A stretch of DNA of 60,000 nucleotides from assembly GCA_914767715.1 (NCBI GenBank), contig OU612071.1, positions 15,002,948-15,062,947 on the forward strand, given 5' to 3'. Positions within the stretch are counted from its first letter, which is position 1, and each line of letters opens with the position of its first letter. A program made the translations under genes and the position numbers. Below are positions 36,952-45,845 of this stretch, piece by piece. Under the pieces are notes generated by a model. That model was not told the DNA's origin, searched no databases, and saw only the letters and a list, made by a program, of their open reading frames with translations. The stretch is from Membranipora membranacea. Lineage: Eukaryota > Bryozoa > Gymnolaemata > Cheilostomatida > Membraniporidae.

Positions 36952-37240
36952 AGAGAAAAAATAGAAAAATCGGAAAAAAAAGGAGGAAAAATTAGGAAAA
37001 ATTAGAAATAAATAGGAAAAAAGGTTAATAAGTCACTTCCCTTTTTACTCTTTGATCCCATAAGTCAACTGCAGACCCAGGAGTATTATACTTAATAGAG
37101 AAATCAAATTCGGAGTAGAAATAGGTAAATAGGAAAAAACAGGAAAATTAGGCAAAAATAGGAAAAAATAGGAAGAAATAGGAATAAATAGCAAGAAAAG
37201 GGAAGAAATAGGAAAAAATAATAGAAAATAGGGAAAAAGG
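36952..37240. repeat. Purine-rich degenerate array (AGGAAAAAT units)
   Basis: Irregular repeats of AATAGGAAAAA and AGGAAGAAAT on the + strand lie between the fossil tails and the end of the F-box gene. On the gene strand this is a long pyrimidine tract nearly free of AG. Confidence 0.7.
37025..37111 (-). pseudogene. Duplicated C-terminal segment of the F-box gene, frame intact
   Basis: Twenty-eight codons plus stop align without gaps to the last 28 codons of the gene at 37241-39061, with 21 identical residues (EFDF, YNTPGSAVDLW, QRV and the final Y kept). No upstream F-box or LRR sequence precedes it; the homology begins abruptly after purine-rich DNA. It is a remnant of a tandem paralogue, or possibly an alternative 3' exon; the first AG after the pyrimidine tract lies inside the homologous part. 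Confidence 0.7.
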
Positions 37241-39061
37241 TTAATAATTTCCTTCCCGTTCTACTCTTTGAGCCCATAAGTCAACTGCTGAGCCTGGAGT
37301 ATTGTACCTACTAGTAAAATCAAATTCATCCGACAAATGAAAGTAGCTCCAACCGAAAGCTTCCTTCCAGTGTTTTGAACCATGCTTTACTCGAGTCCAT
37401 GTCTTGTCATCTGCCTTCTTTCTGAATACGTCCCCAGAGACAAACTTATATGAAAGGTTTGGTAGCTGATTTAACCAGCTTGGATTGTTCTCAACTAAAA
37501 CACTTCTCAGGTTGTCATGTCCCCTTGTGATGTCGGGTTCGATCGAGTCCCACAGGAAGTCAGCTGTGCCCAGAGCAATGAGCACTTCAAGATTAGGTAA
37601 GACTGTGAGGAGTCTCATCATACTTGGTGGATTGAAGCTTTCACATCCTGAGATATTGATGACTTTGAGAGAAGGACATGAACCGACTAAAGTATGGATA
37701 TCAGCATTCTTTACACTGCACGCGTCATTCTCAGGGAGATTGTCATCTCTGTCGTCTTCTGGCTCATCGATCTCTCCATCGTCTTCTGGCCCAATGATCT
37801 CTTTGCTAAGATCTAGAGCAATGATGTTAGGAGAGTTCATTAATATACTCGAGATAAGACTAAGATTGATACCATCACTTCTAAACCGCCTTGTATCACG
37901 TTCTATTTTGAGGCTTTGCAGTGATGGGAAGCATAATTTAAAAGCTGGTATGCTGCTTTCACCATACATTGGTAAATGTAAATGTTTCAAATTTGGTAAT
38001 TTCTCAGAAACCTGTTCAATTAAGTCGTCGCAAAGTTCTATCGTATCTGTAAGTACAAGCTTTTCAAGCTGTGGAGCGGTGCCGAAGTCTAAGTTTGTAT
38101 TTCCCCGTTTATATGATATACTCCAATTAAGACTAACTATTTCTAGGGAGCGGAGGCTTTGTTTGTTACGAATTATATCCTGAGACACATTGAAGCAGTT
38201 GAACCTATCCTTGTCTTTTTTCTGGAAGAAGCGACAACTGTTGATTAAGCGGTTTTTTGAATTGATATACAGATGTTCCAGGTTGTCCATGAGGTCGAGA
38301 ACTCCCACAAAAGTATCGATGTCAACATCAGGATCGATCAGGCAGAGCCTCTTCAGTCCTGTGAATTTATGTTCCATATTGAATCGCAGAGGAGAATCTG
38401 AGATTATCAATGTCTGCACGCCAAGAGACTCCACACATTTTAGTAATGCCGAGAGCTGGACCTCACACTTCAAAAACTTATCTTTCTGTGATTCTTCTAT
38501 CTTCCAGTACATATGTGAATACCCATCATCCCTATCGCGTTCATGGTCGTAGTACCACTCATAAGGGTAGTCATTATCGCTATGATTTGTCGGTATTATA
38601 CTGAGCCAATCTTGTTTGATTGACACTGCTGTCACACCACGATCCTTGAGACTCAAGACTTCCTCCTCGCTAAGTCCTGTCCCTGGGATCTCCATGAGCT
38701 GGTCAGCCCACAGTGATGGATGATATGCTGCCACTTTCCATCCTGTACACACCTTGGCACATCTACCTAACGAATTCAGGTCTAGAAACTTGAATAAGTG
38801 TAACAGCACATCATAACAAAGGCCTGTGGTGGATTCAGTAGCTAATTGTCCTGTCACTTCTTCTTCTGTTGCTGTTGCTAGTATTGTTGTTGGTGCTGTT
38901 GTTGTTGTTGCTAGTATTGTTGTTGGTGCTGTTGTTGTTGTTGTTGTTGTATCCATATTATCTTGATTGTATTTTATTCCACAGAGAAGAATGCTGCGAG
39001 CTATGCCCATGATGGCTGAGCCGGGTATGATAATCTTGAGATAGAAGAAATTTGCTTGCAC
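37241..39061 (-). CDS. F-box and leucine-rich-repeat protein, single exon
   Basis: Intact frame of 606 codons. Residues about 81-119 form an F-box (LCYDVLLHLFKFLDLNSLGR ... VCTGW ... HPSLW), the Skp1-binding domain of SCF ubiquitin ligases. From about residue 205 to 510 there are irregular leucine-rich repeats (for example LKRLCLIDPDVD, LEKLVLTDT, LKHLHLP, LKVINISGCESF, LEVLIALG) that would bind substrates. An acidic insert (GPEDDGEIDEPEDDRDDN) interrupts them. The first 60 residues are unlike a folded domain and include a Thr-rich duplicated run; the ATG at codon 36 (38954-38956), just before the Thr run, is a likelier start than the first ATG. The paralogue is not assignable to a named FBXL. 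Two fossils of its last codons lie downstream. Confidence 0.85.
   Translation of the reverse strand: MQANFFYLKIIIPGSAIMGIARSILLCGIKYNQDNMDTTTTTTTAPTTILATTTTAPTTILATATEEEVTGQLATESTTGLCYDVLLHLFKFLDLNSLGRCAKVCTGWKVAAYHPSLWADQLMEIPGTGLSEEEVLSLKDRGVTAVSIKQDWLSIIPTNHSDNDYPYEWYYDHERDRDDGYSHMYWKIEESQKDKFLKCEVQLSALLKCVESLGVQTLIISDSPLRFNMEHKFTGLKRLCLIDPDVDIDTFVGVLDLMDNLEHLYINSKNRLINSCRFFQKKDKDRFNCFNVSQDIIRNKQSLRSLEIVSLNWSISYKRGNTNLDFGTAPQLEKLVLTDTIELCDDLIEQVSEKLPNLKHLHLPMYGESSIPAFKLCFPSLQSLKIERDTRRFRSDGINLSLISSILMNSPNIIALDLSKEIIGPEDDGEIDEPEDDRDDNLPENDACSVKNADIHTLVGSCPSLKVINISGCESFNPPSMMRLLTVLPNLEVLIALGTADFLWDSIEPDITRGHDNLRSVLVENNPSWLNQLPNLSYKFVSGDVFRKKADDKTWTRVKHGSKHWKEAFGWSYFHLSDEFDFTSRYNTPGSAVDLWAQRVEREGNY
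38868..38953 (-). repeat. Coding trinucleotide repeat (Thr-rich tract)
   Basis: A TTG/GTT-type repeat on the + strand encodes poly-Thr and a duplicated APTTILA motif within the F-box protein N-terminus (residues about 37-66). Length variation here would stay in frame. Confidence 0.8.
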
Positions 39062-39103
39062 TGTTACATGTAACTGCCTGTGTTTAGGCAGGCATGTAGG
39101 TCT

Positions 39104-39314
39104 CAGGGCCGTAGTTTAAAAAAATGGTAGGGGAAACACAATTTCGAGGTGAGTCCAAAGCATCATCAGTAAGTTCCTCCCATATTACAAGCAAATGGAA
39201 ATCAAAGAGGAGTCGATTCTGTCATGGATTATTCAATTATAATGTTTTTAGGCTACTGTATTTAGCTTTTTAGGGAGGCAGTGTCTCCCTGCCTCCCCTA
39301 GAACTACGGGCCTG
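39104..39314 (+). mobile_element. MITE family A, copy 7, with 5-bp target duplication
   Basis: Left end CAGGGCCGTAGTTTAAA; right end CTAGAACTACGGGCCTG. Identical GGTCT on both sides (39099-39103 and 39315-39319). Confidence 0.9.
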
Positions 39315-39592
39315 GGTCTAACTGTACATTTATTTATCTCAATTATGTTTCAGTATGCTGATTAGCTACCCAGTTAGCCTTAGGCTACGCTAGAACACGC
39401 AATTGCGATGGGCAGTAGAGAGTACAGCCCCCAGCTGTATCAGGCACAGGATGTGAGGTATCCATTCATCGAGTAAAAAGATATGATTGGACGAAACATC
39501 CACTTAAAAGATAAGACAACAGACTGGGGGGTCATAAATCGAGTTATGAACAATCCAGTACTCAGTTTTCCTTGTGATGAGACAGGCCCGTA
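39315..39592. other. Gene-free spacer between two MITEs
   Basis: Nothing recognised. Confidence 0.35.
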
Positions 39593-39808
39593 GCTATAGG
39601 GGAGGCAAGGAGGCACTGCCTCTCCTAGAGAGTTAAATACAGTGGCCTAAAACACTATAATTGAATAATCTATGTCAGAATCGGCTACTCTCCGATTACC
39701 ATTTGCTAATTATATTGGGTATAAGCTTACAGCTGCTGCACCCCTCCATGTTATGCTTCAGATTTGCCTCGGACTTTTGCCTCCCCTACCATTTTTTACT
39801 ACGGCCCT
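39593..39808 (-). mobile_element. MITE family A, copy 8
   Basis: Starts CAGGCCCGTAGCTATAGGGG, ends TGCCTCCCCTACC ... TACTACGGCCCT. No clear 5-bp duplication. Confidence 0.85.
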
Positions 39809-40609
39809 AATAGCAGGCTAAAGTCAATCTGAAGGTCATTAAGAAAGTTATGTTTATAGGCTGGTTATGACATTTCGAGAATGTGGCAAATATTATGTTT
39901 GCACTATGATAATGTGGCTAGGCAGCAGGCACCTTGGTCTAGCTGTTCATCCTCAATGTATAATTTTGACGTCAATGTTTGTTTAGCTTTCTGATGAGTT
40001 AGCCGGATGTGCTACATGAAAATACATTAAAACGAACAGTGGAGGTACAGCCCCCCCTCCACCCCTGTTATATCTGGCACAGGCAGTATGGTACTACTAA
40101 TGTATAAGAGAAAAATTGCTACCACTTAATAAACAACCGGTAGGCTTAAATGAAGGGCAATAAAACTATTAATTAGCCTGGACTTTGTTTACCTTGTTAG
40201 AGCAGGTCAAGGTCTTTTCAAATGTCATTACAAAAGTCATGTTTAAAGATTAACCAAACAATCTGCTACCTTCAATAAACTTGAACTTAAACTCCTACGC
40301 CAAAGATACATAATTATCAGATATGAAAATGCCTATGTGTAAGAATGTTAAATATGTGTAAGGCCACAATTTGCTAAATCCCTGTCTTATACCCTTACGG
40401 AGTATTATACACCAAAGTATAAACCGAAGGAAAGGCTTGCCATTTCTAATTTGTAACAGCGTAAATACTTGAAATTGGGAATTTTCCTCTCTTTAGCCAT
40501 GTGTAAAAAATCCTTTATACAGGTATGCAATACCAATGACGGTAATGAATCTGTAGTAGTAGTAGTATTCTATTTTATTTAAAAATTAAAACACGGAAAA
40601 AAAAGTGCC
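39809..40609. other. Gene-free stretch
   Basis: Nothing recognised. Confidence 0.35.
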
Positions 40610-41030
40610 TCTATTTGCAGGCAAATTGTTGTTAACATGGTGAATCATTGGTAGGAACAGGATGGAATTTTGGAAGTTCTGTTGGCAAGAAGATAAAATT
40701 ATTTTGGTTAAAGGCTATAGATGAAAACCAAAAACATTTTCTTGAAATATTGAAATAATTGTGATTGCATCTGCAGTATTCGCAAGATAATGATGTAATT
40801 AATATGTGGGGAATAAGCACATCTGTTTAAAGAAAAATTGTCGAATTAGCAGTAATAACAAGGTGAATGCACTATTAGCAAGGTATGAAGTTTCGAAAAC
40901 ATGTCAGCAAGAAAATACAAGTTTCTTATTGGTCATAGACTGTGAATGGAAAACAAGAATAGTTCCTGATTAGTAAAAAATAAAAATATTATGATGGTAT
41001 TTGCAGTATTAACAGGATGAATATATTTAT
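40610..41030 (+). repeat. Possible degenerate tandem repeat, unit about 200-230 bp
   Basis: Blocks like GCAGNAATAACAAGGTGAAT, a GCAAGAANATA block and ATGATGGTATTTGCAGTATT recur with loose spacing at about 40610-40800 and 40845-41025. Weak similarity. Confidence 0.35.
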
Positions 41031-41567
41031 ACGGTATTTACAAGTGTCCATGGATGTATGATAAAAAATAGTTTGTGATAATGCGGAGGTATATTATAAT
41101 AGTGTACCGGGCTGGGTAAGTTAAAGATGATTGCAGTGGATGGATTGTTCTTCGGGATGCCTCATTTGGCTTTTGGAAAAAAACAAAAAGTACGATATGA
41201 GGTAACATGAGTCTATTGATCCTGAGATTATCATCTGACGGTTGTTAGGTATAGGGTGCACTTGAGGTCATAATCTGTTATAACAAATATGCATTTATAT
41301 TTAGTGTGTTACTGAATTTTGTATAGCTCAAAATTAACAAAATGAGGCTGAAATCTCAGCATTATCACCTAATGGGCAAGTTGTTTGCAGAAACTGATCG
41401 TCAAAATCAGGGTATAAAATTAATTATCTAGCATACATCCTGCCGTCATCAGCTGATCAGTCAATTATTAGTCCATTATGTGACATTTCTGAGATTAAAG
41501 CCTCAATTAATTAACTTGGTCCTATACAGAATTCAATGAGCACAGATTTGCCAATGTGGCAGCAGTA

Positions 41568-41806
41568 CAGGGCCGTAGTTTATAAAAAATGGTAGGGGAG
41601 TCAAAAGTCTGAGGTAAGTGCAAATCATCTACAAGAGAGGTTTTTTAAGCTGCTTCCCAATCAATTTTAGGCATATAGTTAGCAAATGGTAATCCGACAG
41701 GAGCTGATTCTGACATAGATTATCCAATTATAGTGTTTATAGGCCACTGTATCTAGCTATCTAGGGGAGGCAGTGCCTCCCTTCCTCCCCTAGAACTACG
41801 GGCCTG
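41568..41806 (+). mobile_element. MITE family A, copy 9, reference copy with 5-bp target duplication
   Basis: Complete element of 239 bp. Left end CAGGGCCGTAGTTTATAA then ATGGTAGGGGAGTCAAAAG; interior AGCTGATTCTGACATAG; right end with an inner small palindrome (GGGGAGGCAGTGCCTCCC) and CTAGAACTACGGGCCTG. Perfect 5-bp duplication CAGTA at 41563-41567 and 41807-41811. No coding capacity. Thirteen related copies lie in this window. The superfamily is uncertain: the CAG ends resemble hAT, but the duplication is 5 bp. Confidence 0.92.
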
Positions 41807-42224
41807 CAGTAGATTAGGGTCATGCCTCACCAATTTTTCTTGTTGCGGTCCCTCAATCTACAAGATCAAAGGAGTCTACACCATGAAACAGCTACATTCC
41901 ATGACCTGAGTTTTCAAGTGTTCTTTTTTAACAAAAATACCACAATGATTGAATCTCACACATTCAGATGCAAAACAGGAAAAGGAAGTATACAGTTATC
42001 TAGGTCAGCACACAAAAGGGTAATCTCAACCATAGAGTTATCCAATATGGCCGCTGGATACACATGCCTCCACAGGAAGTCAACATTGAGTCATAGCTGT
42101 AGGGGGATAACTCTATGATCTCAATCATAACTCTATGATCTCAACACTCTGTAAAAATGGTATGCGAAATTAGTGGCTTAGAAGAATTTGCAGTAAGAAA
42201 AATTAGCTTTTATTTGCACATGCC

Positions 42225-42430
42225 TGGAAAAAGTTGCTCACATTTACTCTAGCCTGGGCAGGCTGTCGTGTCAGGGGTGGGCGGTTGTCCACCCACCCGC
42301 GACACGACAGCCTGCCCAGGCTACATTTTGCCATCTTTAATTTATATATGTTCTTACCTCAGCTATCCAAAATTTTGCTAGCTTACATTAAGTCACCGCC
42401 AAATTAAGAAAAAATAAACTCAAGTTAACA
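42225..42430 (+). mobile_element. MITE family B (AGCTAG-rich), copy 6, interrupted by a hairpin
   Basis: TTGCTCACATTTACTC precedes and TACCTCAGCTATCC, TTGCTAGCTTACATTAAGTC and ACTCAAGTTAACATATAC follow the fold-back hairpin at 42250-42323. This suggests the hairpin inserted into the older element. Confidence 0.5.
42250..42323. repeat. TAGCCTG-ended hairpin with different stem
   Basis: Perfect or near-perfect arms TAGCCTGGGCAGGCTGTCGTG and complement ending CAGGCTA, loop rich in CCACCC. The ends match the fold-back family while the stem differs. Confidence 0.85.
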
Positions 42431-42439
42431 TATACCCCA

Positions 42440-42505
42440 AAACGGTATATATATATATATATGAATGTATACCCTATATATATATATATAAATATATATT
42501 ATATA
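42440..42505. repeat. TA-dinucleotide tract
   Basis: Interrupted TA repeats, flanked by TATACCCC / ATACCCTATA. Confidence 0.8.
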
Positions 42506-42974
42506 CATTTATATGAATAACAGGCATGAATGTGAACGAGTCGTGAGGCACTGACTACCGTACTGATGTTATAGGAGCATTATGATAGAACAGCATGAGG
42601 CAACTCCTAAATGTTATACTAACAATAATGTTACACCCACCAGTTGCACCCACTCTGCCTATATTGAAAGCTGCCTCCTTTCAGTTTTTCAACAGATTCC
42701 TCTTCCTACTACACTTTGAAAGGCTACACTGGCGATCTACCTCAAAAGCTGTTTGCCACGGCTCTTCTATTACTTTAAACAAATTGTTTTCATTTACTTT
42801 CATTGCGCTCTAAAATTATCCAACAAATATTTCATGGAAAATTTCAGAAGAATAAGCAAACAATATAAAAAATTTATCTAAGAGTCTTCCTGCCATGTAG
42901 TGCTACTAATAACGAATTACAGTTCAGTTATCTGTTTGTATGTAATTGTTGTGTAGCCTATAAGCGTATACGCG

Positions 42975-43125
42975 TATATATATATATATGTATATAACAT
43001 AATATAATATATTATAACATAATATAATACAATATAATATAATATAATATAATATAATATAATATAATATAATATAATACAATATAACATAATATAATAA
43101 AATATAACATGATGTAATATAAAAA
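42975..43125. repeat. AATAT pentanucleotide microsatellite
   Basis: About 25-30 units of AATAT with scattered C substitutions, preceded by a short TA tract. Confidence 0.9.
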
Positions 43126-43201
43126 ATGACAAAGCAGTGATAAGTGCCTCATCGGAAGGCTTTCACAACAGGCTGCTTACATGGAAAACAGGCCTGCTTA
43201 C

Positions 43202-43323
43202 ATTTTTTCTGTATTCTTCGATATAAACAGAAGCCAGGTTTATGACGGCACGGGTAGAGGGTAAGGCGGGAGTAGCTACTATGCGTCTCAGTACCCGTAT
43301 CAAGTAGAGGATAGCTCTCTCAG
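43202..43323 (-). CDS. Candidate internal exon, unknown gene
   Basis: On the - strand a frame without stops reads like a helix-rich segment (AILYLIRVLRRIVATPALPS ... VINLASVYIEEYRKN). It ends at a good donor (AAAAAT then GTAAGC) and starts after a weak acceptor (CCTTGAAG). Richer in G+C than the surrounding DNA. No domain or partner exon recognised. Confidence 0.22.
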
Positions 43324-43369
43324 CTTCAAGGATCATGAATAGGGTCAAATTTAATTTCTTTTTCAAATA

Positions 43370-44246
43370 TTTAAAATGCTCAGGGAAAGTTATGTGGGAG
43401 ACTAGCAGTAAATAAAAGTATTATAAATAGTATTTATATTCTTATAAGTCTTCGTCAAGTCCTATATAAAATTAGTTGTTAGTTTTTCTTCTAAAATATA
43501 GTCTCTAAATAATTGAGCGTGTAAACATGCAGGTTGAAAATTTGTTTTGTTCTGCAGTTTTTTCATTATTCATCACAAAACGGTTGGTGATAGGGCTACA
43601 CCATTCATTTGTAAGAAGTTAATTACTCTTCATAATTTCAAGTTTGGTACTACAAATACTAGTGTCATCAGCAAGAGTATAATTTCGATTGGCTGCTGCA
43701 TTTAAAAGCTCATGAATATAATTTCAAAATGATATTTAACCGCAACCTGAACTTTGACAGGCAACAAACTCAAAATCAATTGTCAGGGCATATAGTTGCC
43801 AGTAATATGTGCCATGGCATCGCGCTACTGCCTTGAATCAAAATGATCATACAGATTTGGGTTAGAAATGATCCAGCTTGGCGGCTTGAAACTCAAGTAA
43901 AATTGTGGTTCATAGACATAATAATATTTATTAGTCCATAACCGATATCCATTTGTGTGAAAATCTTTTAATCGATTTATAGTCACTGGCTTCAACAGAC
44001 AGTTTCAATTATCAGAGTCAGTGTTCAAGATTGGGTTTAGTTTCTTTCATCGAGATGGTAACTGTGGTTCCTTGACAACCGATGGACCCCACGTGAATAT
44101 ACAAATGGTGTCATTGACTGCTTCGGTATGAAACAAAATAGCGGCGTTGGTTCCTGGTTCCTGCACATGTTGAGCAGATGGGAGGTGGGGTGTCAAATAT
44201 TCAGTTTAATCACCATCTTATCTAAGAGTATTCGACTTAGTATAGA
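43370..44246. other. Gene-free stretch
   Basis: Nothing recognised. Confidence 0.35.
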
Positions 44247-44464
44247 CAGGCCCGTAGTTCTAGGGGAGGCAGGAAGGCACTGCTTCTACTAGAGAAGTGG
44301 ATAGGGTGGTCTAAAAATGCAATAATTGAATATTACATGTCAGAGTCAGCTCATTTGGGAATTTGTTCTGTTATTTATATACCTCAAAATCTTTAGAGAC
44401 TTATGTTTCCTTATGCTCTGAAGGATTATTGCCTCCCCTACCATATTTTCAAACTACGGCCCTG
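44247..44464 (-). mobile_element. MITE family A, copy 10
   Basis: Starts CAGGCCCGTAGTTCTAGGGG and ends TTGCCTCCCCTACC ... AAACTACGGCCCTG. Flanks ATAGA and GTAGA agree at 4 of 5 positions, compatible with a 5-bp duplication. Confidence 0.88.
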
Positions 44465-44770
44465 GTAGATATGCCGTTCCATCAAGTGTCAGAATACAAG
44501 GAACCTATTTCCTTGTATCAATTTTTTACCTTACAGTTCCTTGTATTCCTTAGTGTTGAATCTGATTACTAACCGACCCAGCCAATCAGAGCTAACCACT
44601 GAGGTATAATAATAATATTCCATATCAGTAGCGCAAACATGATGACTACCAGGAGCCCATATGCTCCTTTATTACTGTAAGCAATATTACTGCAAGCAAT
44701 TATTATTCCATCAACGACTGATTAGGCAAAAAAGTTTGAATTAATAACTTAATCTTTATCCTGTTAATAG

Positions 44771-44893
44771 GACAGTGACTTGTACCACCAATGTGTTATT
44801 GTCTACAAGCCTGTACGAGGAAAAGATGAAATACCAGAAGCTAATGATTACAATTTGATTGCCTTGCTTGGCGTCAATATGTGGACAAGCTGA
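44771..44893 (+). CDS. Candidate exon, unknown gene
   Basis: After an acceptor (CTGTTAATAG) one frame is open for 40 codons to TGA with protein-like composition (DSDLYHQCVIVYKPVRGKDE, then IPEANDYNLIALLGVNMW). A second frame is open for part of it. No clear donor, so it would be terminal or use a weak GTGGAC donor. Not recognised. It could belong with 44934-45008. Confidence 0.22.
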   Translation, partial: DSDLYHQCVIVYKPVRGKDEIPEANDYNLIALLGVNMWTS

Positions 44894-44933
44894 GTTGACA
44901 TGAGTTCCTTTGCCTCTTTTCTTGCCACATCAG

Positions 44934-45008
44934 GCAGGACTTTTCTCTGAGCCAAATCAGTTGTCTACCTTCAGGCAGAGCATCTGGAAGCAATCGCAGG
45001 AATCAGAG
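44934..45008 (+). CDS. Candidate 75-bp exon, unknown gene
   Basis: Excellent acceptor (pyrimidine tract then CACATCAG) and donor (CAGAG then GTAAAT). Phase 0 is open over all 25 codons (AGLFSEPNQLSTFRQ ... QESE). Phase 2 is open too. About 770 bp upstream of the secreted-protein gene; no evidence that it belongs to it. Confidence 0.25.
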
Positions 45009-45034
45009 GTAAATAACTTGAGGTGTACACTGAA

Positions 45035-45195
45035 GGTTTGATTATTAGCTAGAAGTTGTTTTAGCTAGTTTGGTGTGAGTTCATGTTAGCTAGCACCTGC
45101 TTTCAGTAGCTAAGTTGGGAGCTATACATTTTACTAATTCAAGCCTGTGTGAAATTTACCTCCCGCCAATACTTCACTCCTCTAGGAACACAAAT
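45035..45195 (-). mobile_element. MITE family B (AGCTAG-rich), copy 7
   Basis: On the + strand it shows TTAGCTAGTTTGGTG, GTTAGCTAGCACC and AGCTAAGTTGGGAGC, the complements of family blocks, so it is inverted. Confidence 0.45.
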
Positions 45196-45269
45196 AACTA
45201 TTATATAGAATTACTCTAATGATACCACCGGTGATTAGAGTAATTATATGTAATAGTTAATTGTGTTCA
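45184..45269. repeat. Imperfect hairpin, arms about 38 bp
   Basis: GAACACAAATAACTATTATA followed by TAGAATTACTCTAAT pairs with ATTAGAGTAATTATATGTAA followed by TAGTTAATTGTGTTC around an ACCACCGGTG centre. Confidence 0.85.
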
Positions 45270-45773
45270 CAAGTGGATTTTCACACTGTTTTTTTTGCTC
45301 AGAATTCGACGGGAACTGTGTTCTAAGAGTTCCCCCTCTATAAATAAATTATTTCTTTTTGGATACTCAGTTCCCACTCACTTCTAACACTGGTTGCTAC
45401 GAGGTAGAACAGGTTACTCTAGAGTCTAGATGAGTATCCAGACTCTGTAAATGAGGGAAGGGGGAGGGTCTGATCACCCAGACTCTGTAAATAAGAAACA
45501 AAGATTGTTTGACGTTTCAGAAGACTACTCAGTAATTCTTTTTTGAAACATCAATCTCAATCAATGTGATGACTTCTGAATTAACAATTGCATGGTTTGA
45601 ACTACTGCTGACAAACTTTCAATCCGTATATCAATCATGCTGTACTAACTGTGTGTGCATTTTGAGTAAACTTCAACCTTTATCAAGTTTGACTCACAAC
45701 ACAAAATGCTTTATTCGATCACAAATCTCTTTTGTAGATACTCATCATATTCTGAGCTTCGATTGAAAAGGAT

Positions 45774-45845
45774 ATGGCCAATATGTCTTCACTGGTGTTA
45801 GCTGTTCTAGCTGTGGCGATTCAACTTATCTGCTTTTCAACTGTG
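45774..45845 (+). CDS. Exon 1: signal peptide
   Basis: Twenty-four codons ending at GTG before donor GTGAGC, phase 0. A possible acceptor TCTCTTTTGTAG at 45725-45736 hints that the 5' UTR may be split by a further intron. A TATAAATA lies at 45339-45346. Confidence 0.75.

Noticed and set aside
37485-38604. Frames of 64-232 codons on the + strand
   Set aside because: They are antisense shadows of the F-box/LRR coding sequence.
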